Positions 38,644-47,480 of a stretch of DNA of 64,000 nt are shown piece after piece. Within the stretch, counting starts at the first letter, position 1. Every line of letters begins with the position of its first letter. A program made the position numbers and the translations under genes. A model generated the notes under the pieces. It was not told where the DNA came from. It did not search any database and was given only the letters and a program-made list of their open reading frames with translations. Origin of the DNA: CAVQJU01 sp963712905 (GTDB lineage: Bacteria > Acidobacteriota > Vicinamibacteria > Vicinamibacterales > CAVVIG01); the NCBI GenBank assembly GCA_963712905.1, contig CAVQJU010000013.1:124001-188000 (forward strand), read 5' to 3'.

Positions 38644-39780
38644 TTACGATGGCCACGTCGATGCGGATGTCGTCGGCAGGACTCTTTTTCGCGGAACCAC
38701 TGATTCCTCGTCGAGCCCATCTGGATACGCCATCATCAAGTCATAGCGGCGCGCCTCGGCGTTGAAATGCCGAGAGTCCGCGTTTACTCGGTCGACTCGA
38801 TCGTTGAAATCAGCGAGGAGCTGGCTTATGAGACTGCGCTCTGCTTTTACGGACGCGATTTCGTCTTCAGATGGCCACCCATGCCCGATCTGATTCGCGA
38901 CGATAATTCTGGCGTTCAGGTCGGTCGTTTCCACTCCGTGAAGACTCTGTCGCCGGTCGAGGTCTTTCCGCAGACCAGCGAGTTCGGAAAACTCAGCGTC
39001 CAGCCTGACCGACTCGCCATCGACCCACGAACGTAGAGCTCTCTTCTCGGCGTCACTGGCCCACAGCGCCTGGAAAGCCCCCTGCTCCGACAAACGCCGA
39101 AGTACAGTTTGAAACGCCGGACCGTGCTTCGCATCTCTTTGCCCGATCGCTGCCAAATAGACATGGACCATTTCGTGGCACAGAGTCGCCGTCGTTTCGT
39201 CGTGGTTCCCACGAATTGTGCTGTTCAACAGGATGAGCCGCCCATCTGTGAGCCCTTGCAGCGTCACCTCGTTCGCGATCAACGGTCCCACTTCGGCGAG
39301 CCGTGATTCCCAGATAACCGGAATCGACGGCAATTCGTTCCTGAAGTATCGCTCGTTGATTTGGTTGTACTCCCGGGCCAGCTGCGGATCTCCGGATTTG
39401 GTCGCCGCCCCTTCGATAATTTCGTGTTCCCGGCGGCGATGACTTGAAGAGTCAGCCGACGGAACCGTGTTCGTACTGGAAACACTCGAGATTGAGGTTA
39501 CGTACGCGGTGGAAGTCACCTCAATGTGCGCGGGACGCGACCCGGGCGTTTTCGTCGTCCGCATGGCGACGAATGCGACTGAGGCAAATGCGATGGCGGC
39601 AAGGGCAATCGCTTGCGAGGGCTTAAGCGAGTTCGAACGAGGTGCAGGGCGACTGGTAGCAGTTGGGGACCGGTTGACGTGACCACATCGGCCGCACCTG
39701 ATGAGACGACCCGCATGCTGCGCGTCGGCGTGGATGACGACGGAGCAAGTAGCGCAGTAGAAATAACACCCGTAGTTCAT
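38644..39780 (-). CDS. Membrane-anchored SprT-like zinc metalloprotease
   Basis: A 378-residue protein. The N-terminus is a zinc ribbon (FYCATC at 9-12 and CGRCG at 29-33), a membrane helix follows at about 55-72 (SQAIALAAIAFASVAFVAM), then a Ser/Thr-rich linker and a SprT-like domain: NERYFRNELPSIPVIWESRL, DGRLILLNSTIRGNHDETTA and CHEMVHVYLAAIGQRDAKHG, giving HExxH at 202-206 and the third His at 219. The C-terminus is a coiled coil. SprT-like domains are zinc peptidases or DNA-protein crosslink proteases; the membrane anchor is unusual. The C-terminal tail ends abruptly at 38644, close to the coiled-coil gene on the other strand. Confidence 0.83.
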   Translation of the reverse strand: MNYGCYFYCATCSVVIHADAQHAGRLIRCGRCGHVNRSPTATSRPAPRSNSLKPSQAIALAAIAFASVAFVAMRTTKTPGSRPAHIEVTSTAYVTSISSVSSTNTVPSADSSSHRRREHEIIEGAATKSGDPQLAREYNQINERYFRNELPSIPVIWESRLAEVGPLIANEVTLQGLTDGRLILLNSTIRGNHDETTATLCHEMVHVYLAAIGQRDAKHGPAFQTVLRRLSEQGAFQALWASDAEKRALRSWVDGESVRLDAEFSELAGLRKDLDRRQSLHGVETTDLNARIIVANQIGHGWPSEDEIASVKAERSLISQLLADFNDRVDRVNADSRHFNAEARRYDLMMAYPDGLDEESVVPRKRVLPTTSASTWPS

Positions 39781-39827
39781 TCGTCGCCCTACTCAGCAAT
39801 GCGAAATCATGGGGAAAAACGGCTCAG

Positions 39828-39848
39828 TCCCGGGCCTTCAACCCGGGA
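39828..39848. repeat. Short GC hairpin in the 39781-40021 gap
   Basis: TCCCGGG (39828-39834), a 7-base loop and CCCGGGA (39842-39848) form a perfect 7-base stem within a 240-base gap between the SprT-like and TIR genes. There is no U tract. It may end the transcript of the TIR operon (minus strand), whose last stop is at 40022. I see nothing else in this gap. Confidence 0.4.
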
Positions 39849-40021
39849 TCGAACCCAGATGAACCCCTGAGCCAGTTCACCCGCCGCCGACGCATTGGTA
39901 AGCGGAGCCGATATGGCGATGCAGTGCTGGAAAGTGGTATGGGCTTGATCCGGTCAAAATCGGGCTGGAATTAGAAAGTTGGGTCGTTGATCTCCGGAAA
40001 GCTCAAAGCCTCACCGTGCCA

Positions 40022-41377
40022 TCATTCCTTCCGCACAATCCGCAGCCCGTACTTCACCCCAACGTGCTGATTCTTGACCCGCACGATCGCGACGCCATCG
40101 CCCTTCATCGCCAAAACACCCACCGCGCGATGGGAGACCTCAATCTCATTCACGGCGATCACTCGTCGCTGGTTCCCGCCGTCGGCATCGAGAACCGCCA
40201 GATAACCAATGAAGTTGTCGCTCTTGCCAGGACGCGCGAAGTCGAGGATCGCGCTGTAGTCGCCCGACTTCAGCGGGACGGCGTAGTACCGGTCCTCGTT
40301 CTGATCGAGTTCGCCTGACACCGCCTGCCCGACGGTGAGCGGCGCGGGCACGAGTTCGCCGTAGAACGGCGTGAGTGGTGCGCCTGGAGACGTCAGGACT
40401 GTCAGCCAGTACCGCGCGGGGTCGATCGAGTTCACGAGCTTGATCGTCAGGGCCGTGGGTTGCCTGAATGAAAACGTCCCGACCTGCCGGAAGCCGGTAT
40501 CGATCTCGTTCATGTGAAGCGCACGCGCGTTGATGACCGCGCCGTTCTGATCCAGCAGCGACAGCGTGCTGATGAGATTGTTCGTCTTGCCGTCGACGCG
40601 CTTCGAGTCGAGGACGAGCGTCACCTCGCGGGCAGGGGAGGGGAGCTTCAGATAGGCTTCCTCGTCCTTATCGAGCACGAGCGAGTACGTCGCGTCGAAA
40701 TCGATCGGACGGGGCTTGTCGATCGTCCCGTTCGCCTCGGCCGGTAAGGCCGTGACCGTGACTGGACGCGACGAGGCTGCCGGCGGCGATGCGCTTCTCC
40801 CGGACAGGAGCCAGTAGCCGAGCGCGAGCACGGCGACGAGCAGCACCGGGATCGCGAACAGCCACCGTCGCGACGGCGGCGGCGACTTTCGTGAGTCAGC
40901 ATCAGCGGTGACGAGCGGGACGCTGGCCGCCGGCGCCAGCGCCTCGATCAGCCGATCGACGTCCTGTTGAAAGCGGGTGTCGCTGATCTCGATGGCCTGA
41001 CGCCGGCTCAGCCCGGAAAGATCATCCGGCAGCTGCTCGGCCCGTGGCATCGCCGCCCCGCCGACCAGCGCGGGGATGACGGTGATCCGCCGGCTGAGCG
41101 CGATGGCGATTTCCATCCGGACGAAATCATCCGCGCGATCGAGGCGCCGGCCCTTGTCGTCCGAGCTCGAGAGCCACCCCCTGCCGATCACGGCGATGAC
41201 CGCGTCAGACGCGGTGACGGACTGCTCGATGGCGGTGAAGAAATCCTGGCCCGGCCTGATGGTCGCGACGTCCATGAAGACGTTGTCGCGGCCGAACTGC
41301 TCGCTGAGGTGATCGTAGAGGCGGCCGGCGTAAGGCGCGCTGTCCTCGCGCCGGTAACTGAGAAGAACTCGTGGCAT
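40022..41377 (-). CDS. Membrane-anchored TIR-domain protein 1
   Basis: A 451-residue protein. The TIR domain (1-145) starts MPRVLLSYRREDSAPYAGRL, continues NVFMDVATIRPGQDFFTAIE and ASDAVIAVIGRGWLSS, and has the putative catalytic Glu at 89 in FVRMEIAIAL, where NADase TIRs carry it. A membrane helix follows at about 170-190 (WLFAIPVLLVAVLALGYWLL). Two similar beta-sandwich units follow (each with a DKDEEAYLKL or DQNEDRYYAVPLKSGDYS strand), like bacterial PPC domains, probably outside the cytoplasm. This fits a sensor outside and an effector inside. It is the last gene of the TIR/FtsZ-like operon, 19 bases after the FtsZ-like gene. Confidence 0.88.
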   Translation of the reverse strand: MPRVLLSYRREDSAPYAGRLYDHLSEQFGRDNVFMDVATIRPGQDFFTAIEQSVTASDAVIAVIGRGWLSSSDDKGRRLDRADDFVRMEIAIALSRRITVIPALVGGAAMPRAEQLPDDLSGLSRRQAIEISDTRFQQDVDRLIEALAPAASVPLVTADADSRKSPPPSRRWLFAIPVLLVAVLALGYWLLSGRSASPPAASSRPVTVTALPAEANGTIDKPRPIDFDATYSLVLDKDEEAYLKLPSPAREVTLVLDSKRVDGKTNNLISTLSLLDQNGAVINARALHMNEIDTGFRQVGTFSFRQPTALTIKLVNSIDPARYWLTVLTSPGAPLTPFYGELVPAPLTVGQAVSGELDQNEDRYYAVPLKSGDYSAILDFARPGKSDNFIGYLAVLDADGGNQRRVIAVNEIEVSHRAVGVLAMKGDGVAIVRVKNQHVGVKYGLRIVRKE

Positions 41378-41396
41378 GCCTGGACGCCCGGAGAAA

Positions 41397-43022
41397 TCAG
41401 TCCCGCAACTTGTGCAACAGGCTGTTCATCATGGACGGTTCGTGGCGTCCCGGCACCTCGACGAAGCGGAAACGCTTCACCGCCTCAGCGCCCCAGAAGC
41501 GGCCAACCGCGACCAGCAGATCCAGATCGGCTCGAATCCAATCCGGCACGGACGTCCCTGAAGCCATCTCCTCGAGTTCCTCGTAGCTGAGCTCGCGCAG
41601 ATGGATGGTCTGCCGGCCCCGCTTGACGGCGTGGTCCGGTACCGTCGCGCCCTCGATCAGGACGTGCAGGAGCCGCTCGCGCCAATCCCGGTGGAGCTGA
41701 TCGAACACGGTGCGAAACCACATCATGCCGAGAAGCCGTCTCAGCTCGGTTCTGTCGACCGAGATGTCCGATGCGGCGCCGTCGCCCGCCAGCGCCAGTG
41801 CCGCCGGATCGGAACGGTTGAGGGCAACCGCAAATTCCCAGAACGTGGTAAAACCACGCGCCCTGGGCGGATCGACGACTCTCTGATCCGATGAATTCCT
41901 GCGTTGCTTGATCGGCTCAGGCGATTCCGCAGCAACCAGTGGGGCGTCCTCGGTTTCGATCGGTTCGAGCACAGCAGCAGTCGTACGCACGCCTCCCTCG
42001 AGGCTCCAATCGATTTCGAGCGGCTGCTGCGTTCCCGTGTACTCGGCAAACAACGCCGTCACACCCCACGGTCTCGGCACGCCCACGGCTCGGGCGTACA
42101 GCGGACTGTAGGGGCTCCTGGCGTCGGCGCCCATCGCGACGGCCACCCGTCCCTTGATCTGTGCATCCACGAGGTTCGACCAGTCGCCTTCAATGCAGAT
42201 CAGGGACGTCCCCGCGGGCTTGTGAAAGGCGTAGTACGGATTGTCACAGCATCGGCGGGCCGCGTGCTCCAGCTGTTCATCGCTGGGCTCGCAGCCCTCC
42301 GCAGGATCGATCTCGGCGAAGCCGATTCGCAGACGGCCCTTGCCGGCGAACAGGATCGACAGATCGGACGGATCGACCTGCGAGAGATCCCACAGGACGT
42401 AAATCAGGCCGCGGAGACCGCGCGCGATAGGAACATTCATTCGTTCCCAGACGACCTGCTGCGGCTGCGGATCGTGTTCCGCGTATCCGCGGTCGTTCAG
42501 AATCTCGATCAGCCGGATGCCGGCTGCGTCGAATTGCTCGATCGCGCGGACCGCGTGGTCGTAGTGCCGCTTGTCCACTTCGTGCCGCTCGAAGGACGGC
42601 CGGACGAAGATCGGGATCACGAGCTTCTTCTGCTGACGCGCGATCTGCGCAAGGGGAAACATCGTGCCCGAGCCGGTGCCTTTGCCTCCCGTGCCGATGA
42701 GGATGATGATCGAATACCCGCTGAACAGCTCCTCGACTTCGCTTCGTGATTCCTGGAGCGCCCGGAGCGCCACCTCCGGGTCGTGCCTCGCGCCGAGACC
42801 CCCGGTCGTGCGAGCGCCGATGAGGCACCGCTCCTCTCCTGGCAAATCGGACAGCGCAAACTCGTTGGTGTCCAGGAACCGGGTGGTCACGGCGCGCCTG
42901 AGCCGTTCAGCGTGCCTCGGGTCGGTCTTCTGCGTCACCGCCAGGTCGCGCTGGAACGTCGTCATCACCGATCGCAGAATGTTTCCACCTCCGCCGCCAG
43001 CGCTCATAAGGAGGATATGCAT
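41397..43022 (-). CDS. FtsZ/tubulin-superfamily GTPase
   Basis: A 541-residue protein starts at ATG 43022 after AGGAG. FtsZ landmarks are in order: MSAGGGGGNILRSV (residues 6-18, first glycine loop), FLDTNEFALSD (49-58, where FtsZ has NTDxQxL), TTGGLGARHDPEVALRALQE (71-90, FtsZ GLGAGxxPExG), and the tubulin signature IGTGGKGTGSGTMFPLAQIA (108-127). Later WDLSQVDPSDLSILFAGKGR, then LRIGFAEI, resembles the GTPase/C-terminal junction. The second half (from about 300) has no FtsZ counterpart. It resembles FtsZ-like families outside cell division that were proposed to remodel membranes. Neighbours are TIR and membrane proteins, and its start overlaps the upstream gene by 19 bases. Confidence 0.88.
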   Translation of the reverse strand: MHILLMSAGGGGGNILRSVMTTFQRDLAVTQKTDPRHAERLRRAVTTRFLDTNEFALSDLPGEERCLIGARTTGGLGARHDPEVALRALQESRSEVEELFSGYSIIILIGTGGKGTGSGTMFPLAQIARQQKKLVIPIFVRPSFERHEVDKRHYDHAVRAIEQFDAAGIRLIEILNDRGYAEHDPQPQQVVWERMNVPIARGLRGLIYVLWDLSQVDPSDLSILFAGKGRLRIGFAEIDPAEGCEPSDEQLEHAARRCCDNPYYAFHKPAGTSLICIEGDWSNLVDAQIKGRVAVAMGADARSPYSPLYARAVGVPRPWGVTALFAEYTGTQQPLEIDWSLEGGVRTTAAVLEPIETEDAPLVAAESPEPIKQRRNSSDQRVVDPPRARGFTTFWEFAVALNRSDPAALALAGDGAASDISVDRTELRRLLGMMWFRTVFDQLHRDWRERLLHVLIEGATVPDHAVKRGRQTIHLRELSYEELEEMASGTSVPDWIRADLDLLVAVGRFWGAEAVKRFRFVEVPGRHEPSMMNSLLHKLRD

Positions 43023-43949
43023 GTAACTCCTGACGGCTTGGGAGCAGCCGTGAATTGAAACGGCACCACGATCCATCCTGCGCGCGTGTAGGGCTTGCCG
43101 CTCACGAAGGAGTCATCGCCGAGCACGCGCATCACCCGGGCCACGTCGTATTCGACGTTCTTCTTGTGGTCCGACAGGTTCGGATAACGCCTGCCCTCGG
43201 CCGGCGCGAGAAGAATGTCGAATCGCCTCAGCCGCGCGCCGTGGCGGAAACGCGCTCTCACGGGAGGCTCCCCGACGTCGTACCGAACCAGCGGCCGTTC
43301 GAACTCATCGACGAATCGATCGACAAAGGACCCCACGATGATGGATGCCGTCGTCCTTCGAGCGAGATAGTCGTCGACGGTCCGCCACCCGAGCCACGGC
43401 ACAATCATCGCCGTGCACAGCCACAGCATCGTGAGATCGACACCCTCGAGCCTTCGAAAGACGCCGGCGGCTGCGGACCGCAGTCCATCGCCGGCGTCAT
43501 TCCCCCGGGGTCCCCAGGGCCCCCGGGGCTCGCGAGTGCCGTGGGCGCCGCGAGTACTTCGGGAACGCCGGAGCCGCGGGGAGCTTCGGAGATGTCGGCA
43601 GCTTCGGACTGTTTGCCGTGATTCGCGTTCGCAAAACCGCTCGGTTTGGCCGGCGTGCTCACGCAGGCCCGCCAGCCGATATGAATACGGTCGTATTGCG
43701 ACTTGGGAACGAACCTCGACGAGGCGTTGATGATCTGGAACCACGGCTGATACACGTTCCGGCCGTTGCCGGTCATGCGCCGTGCGGCTTGTGTGGCGGA
43801 CTCGCCTCGCCGATGGTATGGCAGACGCGCGACTGCGCGAAGGCGTCTGCCGGTAATGCCTCCAGCATCAGGACGATCAGTGCGGACGAAGCGACGCGGG
43901 TCAGCGGTAACCCACACCTCATCCGGAAGACAGGAAACGTGAGGGCCAT
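43004..43949 (-). CDS. Secreted/membrane protein of the TIR/FtsZ-like operon, two frameshifts
   Basis: Read from ATG 43949 there is a signal or membrane sequence (MALTFPVFRMRCGLPLTRVA, then SSALIVLMLEALPADAFA). After a break near 43795 it continues MTGNGRNVYQPWFQIINASS and RFVPKSQYDRIHIGWRACVS, and after a Gly/Pro-rich stretch and a break near 43460 a membrane helix (LTMLWLCTAMIVPWLGWRTV). A cytoplasm-size domain follows (SIIVGSFVDRFVDEFERPLV, YPNLSDHKKNVEYDVARVM). About 310 residues in all. It could also be two genes, with the second starting at ATG 43429. No family is recognised. Its stop lies inside the FtsZ-like gene, so translation is coupled. Confidence 0.6.
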
Positions 43950-44043
43950 CCCGCCGCTAGCATAACGCTCATTCACGACAGCAGATGCGGCCGCTGTCTG
44001 CTGTCGAGCTTCGCTGGTCGTCGAGGGATCACAACGGAAGAGC

Positions 44044-45313
44044 TCACGCGTCGGAACTAGCCCGCTTGCGGTTCACTCGCCGCACTGCACCGCGAACGAT
44101 CCCGGGGAGAGCAATCGGGAGTCCCAGGATGATGATCCAAAGAGGAATGATGATCCAGACGGAGTCCACGTGCAGGACCTGGATCGAAAGCCCCACCGCG
44201 ATCATCAGGGCAGAAAATCCCCACAATCCGGATAGGACCGGGTGCCGATCGACGAAGGACGCCCGCGCGTGCTCCTCTTTCGTCCGGCACGCGTAGCACG
44301 AACCGCCTTCGGCGGCGGTCGCAGGCGTGACGTGCGTGGCAGCGCTGCAGGACCGGCACGCGACAGGAACGCATCGGCCCGACCGCTGACCGTTTTTGAA
44401 CCAGTCGGCGACGGGAGCGATGAATTCGGTGGGCGAGGTGGCGTCGGTGGTCAGCAGCGCGCCGGCCCCAAGCTCATCGAAGGTGACGGCAGCGCCTGCA
44501 CCGGGATTGCTGCCGCAGCTGAAACCGGCACGGCGCAGCGTCTCGCCCGCGCGATTCCAGTCCTCGTCGAGCGCTTTCGCGCGCCTGGCAGCGGTCTGCC
44601 TGAGCTTGTTGAGAATCTTCGTGTCGGTGCCGGGCACGATCGGCGACGTGAAGAGGCACAGCTTCCGCCCGAGCCCGCGCTCCTTGATCTGCGTCAACTC
44701 CCACTCGAGATTCGGCGACCCGCCGATCGACACGACGATGCACGTGGCGCCCTGGGCGAGGTCCAGAAATCGTGACTGCCACTGATCGTCCGGCGCGTAT
44801 TCACGCATCGCCCCGTCGGGCGTCAGCCGGTCGTAGGGGTTGCCCAGCGCGACGAACGGGCCGATCTGCGCGGTGATGGCCTCTTCGAGATAGTCCTCCA
44901 GCGTCAGCCTGAGCGTCGGATCGCCGCGCTGCATCGGCGCGTGCGCGGTGAACTGGTTCGTGTACTTCTTGAGGGCCGACTTTGGCCCGAACACGAACGG
45001 CCGCTGTTCCTCGTCGAACGCGCGAAGATACAGCACGGATGCGGCCGCGGCCGTCGCTGGAATCGCCGGGGGCGTCTCCTTCGTGCGGCGCGCGATGTTG
45101 AACCGGTTCTGACTGACCGCGAGGGTTATCGCGACAACGGCCAGCCAGGCCTTCCAGCCCTCGTCCCGCGGCACGGTGGAGGGAAAGAATCAGCTCCCAC
45201 GTGAAGAACATGGTCAGCGTGCCGCCGATGACGACGGCCGTCCACCCGAAGATCGAGGCGACCAGTCCCCGCCTGGTTCCCGCGCGGCGTAGTCGTCTTC
45301 GCCAGATCCGCAT
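44044..45313 (-). CDS. Membrane protein with LRAFDEEQ domain and zinc ribbon, frameshift near 45180
   Basis: From ATG 45313 (GAGG upstream): MRIWRRRLRRAGTRRGLVAS, a membrane helix (IFGWTAVVIGGTLTMFFTWE), a break near 45180, a second helix (WKAWLAVVAITLAVSQNRF), then a soluble domain: SVLYLRAFDEEQRPFVFGPK, TAQIGPFVALGNPYDRLTPD, CIVVSIGGSPNLEWELTQIK and LCLFTSPIVPGTDTKI. A zinc ribbon (CRSCS and CYACR) and two C-terminal helices follow. The LRxFxxD/GPFVALG/WELxxI pattern is one I know from bacterial membrane proteins of unknown function, with a TIR-like order of strands; that comparison is inference. It lies 17 bases after TIR 2. Confidence 0.72.
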
Positions 45314-45330
45314 GACGCAACCTCGCGGCT

Positions 45331-46356
45331 CTACCGTCTCGCCTGCCATCGGCCGAGGACGCCGGGCTCGGACTGCGCCGTCTGGCCCCATCGGCCGTCG
45401 ACGAGTGCACGCCCGTCGTCTGACACGGCGGCCGAGTACGAGCCGACGGCAAGATGCGCCGGGCCGGGATGTGGAAGGTCCTTGACGCTCGTGCCCTCCA
45501 GGAAGAGCTGACGCGTGGCTCTGACATAGTGGCCGGTGAACTCCTCCGTGCCGACAAGGGTGTTGTCGAAACGCCACGAGAACGTACCCCGGAGCGCAAG
45601 GCCGTCAGCGACTTCTTCCTGCGATGTGAACTTGATCACCGAATTGTTCCAGTTGTTCTTGTCGTCATCGATCGCATCGTGAAGAGTCCATACCCCGTAC
45701 GTCATGTTCGGGAGCACGGCGGGCGGGGTGAGCGCCGGCGACAGTGCCGCGGAAGCCGCTGGCGACGAGACAGTTGCTGACGTGGGGACCGGCGGCATCC
45801 TGACAAGCCATCCGACAAGGATGAGCACCAGCAAGAGCGCGGCGGCGATGCCGCCGGCCGCGAAGGCGCGCCCACGCCAGGTTCGCGCATGGCCGACGGC
45901 TGAACCCGCCTGTGCGTCGAGCGGTGGTGGTTGCGCGGGTGTTCGATCCACGGGGCGGCCCGTTTTCGCAATGGCCGCGCGCAGCGCCTCGGTGATCTCG
46001 CGAAAGTTATCGTGGTCAGGCTCGCCGTGCCAGTCGCTGACGTCCGCGGTCTCGAAGGAACGAAATTCGAGCGGCGGCATCACGCTCTCGATCATCACGG
46101 GCACGAGCATCTCGCGGCGCGCGGCTTCTCGCGCCTCGGTCCTGACCCACCGCGAGGCAATCGACGCCTGAGACCACACCACCACGACACAGCGTGTCTC
46201 ATCCATCGCACGCTGAATCGCATCGTCAAACTGTTCACCGGGAAGAATGTTGTGGTCCCACCAGACGTCGAAACCGCCGGCTGCGCGCAACGACTCGGCG
46301 AAACGCGCGACCCAGTCCCGATCCTGGTGGGCATAGCTCACGAAGATATCCGGCAT
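45331..46356 (-). CDS. Membrane-anchored TIR-domain protein 2
   Basis: A 341-residue protein. The TIR domain starts MPDIFVSYAHQDRDWVARFA, continues VWWDHNILPGEQFDDAIQRA and CVVVVWSQASIASRW, and has the likely catalytic Glu at 74 in SRWVRTEAREAARR, matching the SxxWxxxE rule. A Pro-rich linker and one membrane helix (about 165-188, GGIAAALLLVLILVGWLV) lead to a small extracytoplasmic beta domain (GVWTLHDAIDDDKNNWNNSV, FTGHYVRATRQLFLEGTSV). It starts 7 bases after the stop of the Ig-like gene, so it is cotranscribed with the genes upstream as well as the TIR/FtsZ-like block downstream. Confidence 0.9.
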   Translation of the reverse strand: MPDIFVSYAHQDRDWVARFAESLRAAGGFDVWWDHNILPGEQFDDAIQRAMDETRCVVVVWSQASIASRWVRTEAREAARREMLVPVMIESVMPPLEFRSFETADVSDWHGEPDHDNFREITEALRAAIAKTGRPVDRTPAQPPPLDAQAGSAVGHARTWRGRAFAAGGIAAALLLVLILVGWLVRMPPVPTSATVSSPAASAALSPALTPPAVLPNMTYGVWTLHDAIDDDKNNWNNSVIKFTSQEEVADGLALRGTFSWRFDNTLVGTEEFTGHYVRATRQLFLEGTSVKDLPHPGPAHLAVGSYSAAVSDDGRALVDGRWGQTAQSEPGVLGRWQARR

Positions 46357-46363
46357 ACTCTGC

Positions 46364-47467
46364 CTAACGTTTCCTGTCGTCCGTACCGGTCGAGCGAATC
46401 TCGAAGTCCAGCGACGTCGTGGTGGTGGTGATGCGCGCCGTCACGCGGTCGAAGACGTCGATGTCGAACGGCTGGCCGATCTTGTTCCCGGCGAGGTCTT
46501 CGAGCGACGTATCGATGATCAGCCTGTAAGAGCCAGCCGGCCACGCAGCCTGCGGAGTGAAACGCCACTCGGATTCTTCCCGGCCGACGCCGATAGTGCC
46601 CGCGACTTCGCCGCGCGGACCAGACACCGTCAGCATCCGCTGCAGCAAGGCGAAATTCATCGGCCGTCCGAAATTGACTACAAAGGCGTCGCGGGAGTTG
46701 GCTGCGGGCGCGGTCACCCTCCACGCCTTCGGATCGGGCGGCTGCCGGACGGCCGGTCCTCCACGAAACGCTTTCGTGAACGTTCCGGTCATGGGAAGGC
46801 CGTTCGCATCGCGCCAGTCGCCGTCGATCACGAGCGTGTAGCGGCGGCCCTCCACGATTGGCGTCCCCATCGACCGGTTCGAGATCAGGTCGCGCTTGAT
46901 TCGTCCCGGGTCGAACGTCATCGTCAGGCGCCGATTGTTCGGATCCCAGAGCTCCTGGCCAGGAAGAAAGACGGCGGGCAGGGTCTTGCCGCTCGCATCG
47001 AGCAGATGGATGCGCCGCTCCGCTTCACCCTGGCTCATCGAAGCCGAGAAGTAGATATAGACGCGAAGCTGATTGCTGGGCAGCACCCCGGCCGAGGGAT
47101 AGACGTGCTCGACGTGCGCCGAAGGGGTTGTCGGCTTCGCGGGACCGTCGAACACTTTCTCGACAGGCGGCCGCCCACCCGCGCCGCCGAAGACGGCGCG
47201 ATACCGTACGCCCGCCGCAATCGGGTACTTCGGGTGAAACACGAGAAGGCCCTGTTCGACGGCATAGGTTCCCACCAGCGGAGGCACGTTTCCCGTGCCC
47301 GCGTACACGCGGAAGATCGACGTCCATTCAACGGCGGGCGTGGATGCAGATGGCGTCCAGCCCAGGACCCTGAACGCGGCGCCGTCGAATTGAAGGGAAA
47401 CGGACTGTGCGATCGCGGTCATCCCCAGTGCGAGGACGACCGCGATGCACGCGAGCCGGTGTTTCAC
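46364..47467 (-). CDS. Secreted protein with Ig-like (Big_5-type) domains
   Basis: A 367-residue protein has a signal peptide (MKHRLACIAVVLALGMTAIA, cleavage near AIAQSV). Repeated beta-sandwich units show the pattern of bacterial Ig-like (Big_5/SbsA-type) domains: HVEHVYPSAGVLPSNQLRVY, IYFSASMSQGEAERRIHLLD, and AFVVNFGRPMNFALLQRMLT, WRFTPQAAWPAGSYRLIIDT, SLEDLAGNKIGQPFDIDVF. It is likely surface or periplasmic. It lies 14 bases after the propeller gene and 7 bases before TIR 2. Confidence 0.8.
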   Translation of the reverse strand: MKHRLACIAVVLALGMTAIAQSVSLQFDGAAFRVLGWTPSASTPAVEWTSIFRVYAGTGNVPPLVGTYAVEQGLLVFHPKYPIAAGVRYRAVFGGAGGRPPVEKVFDGPAKPTTPSAHVEHVYPSAGVLPSNQLRVYIYFSASMSQGEAERRIHLLDASGKTLPAVFLPGQELWDPNNRRLTMTFDPGRIKRDLISNRSMGTPIVEGRRYTLVIDGDWRDANGLPMTGTFTKAFRGGPAVRQPPDPKAWRVTAPAANSRDAFVVNFGRPMNFALLQRMLTVSGPRGEVAGTIGVGREESEWRFTPQAAWPAGSYRLIIDTSLEDLAGNKIGQPFDIDVFDRVTARITTTTTSLDFEIRSTGTDDRKR

Positions 47468-47480
47468 GGCAGGCTGGAAA

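Noticed and set aside
39781..40021. tRNA-like or small RNA gene in the gap before TIR 1
   Set aside because: A short hairpin is present but no cloverleaf or promoter could be drawn.
41397..43022. The division protein FtsZ itself
   Set aside because: Length, divergent loops, a C-terminal half unlike FtsZ, and TIR neighbours instead of a division cluster.
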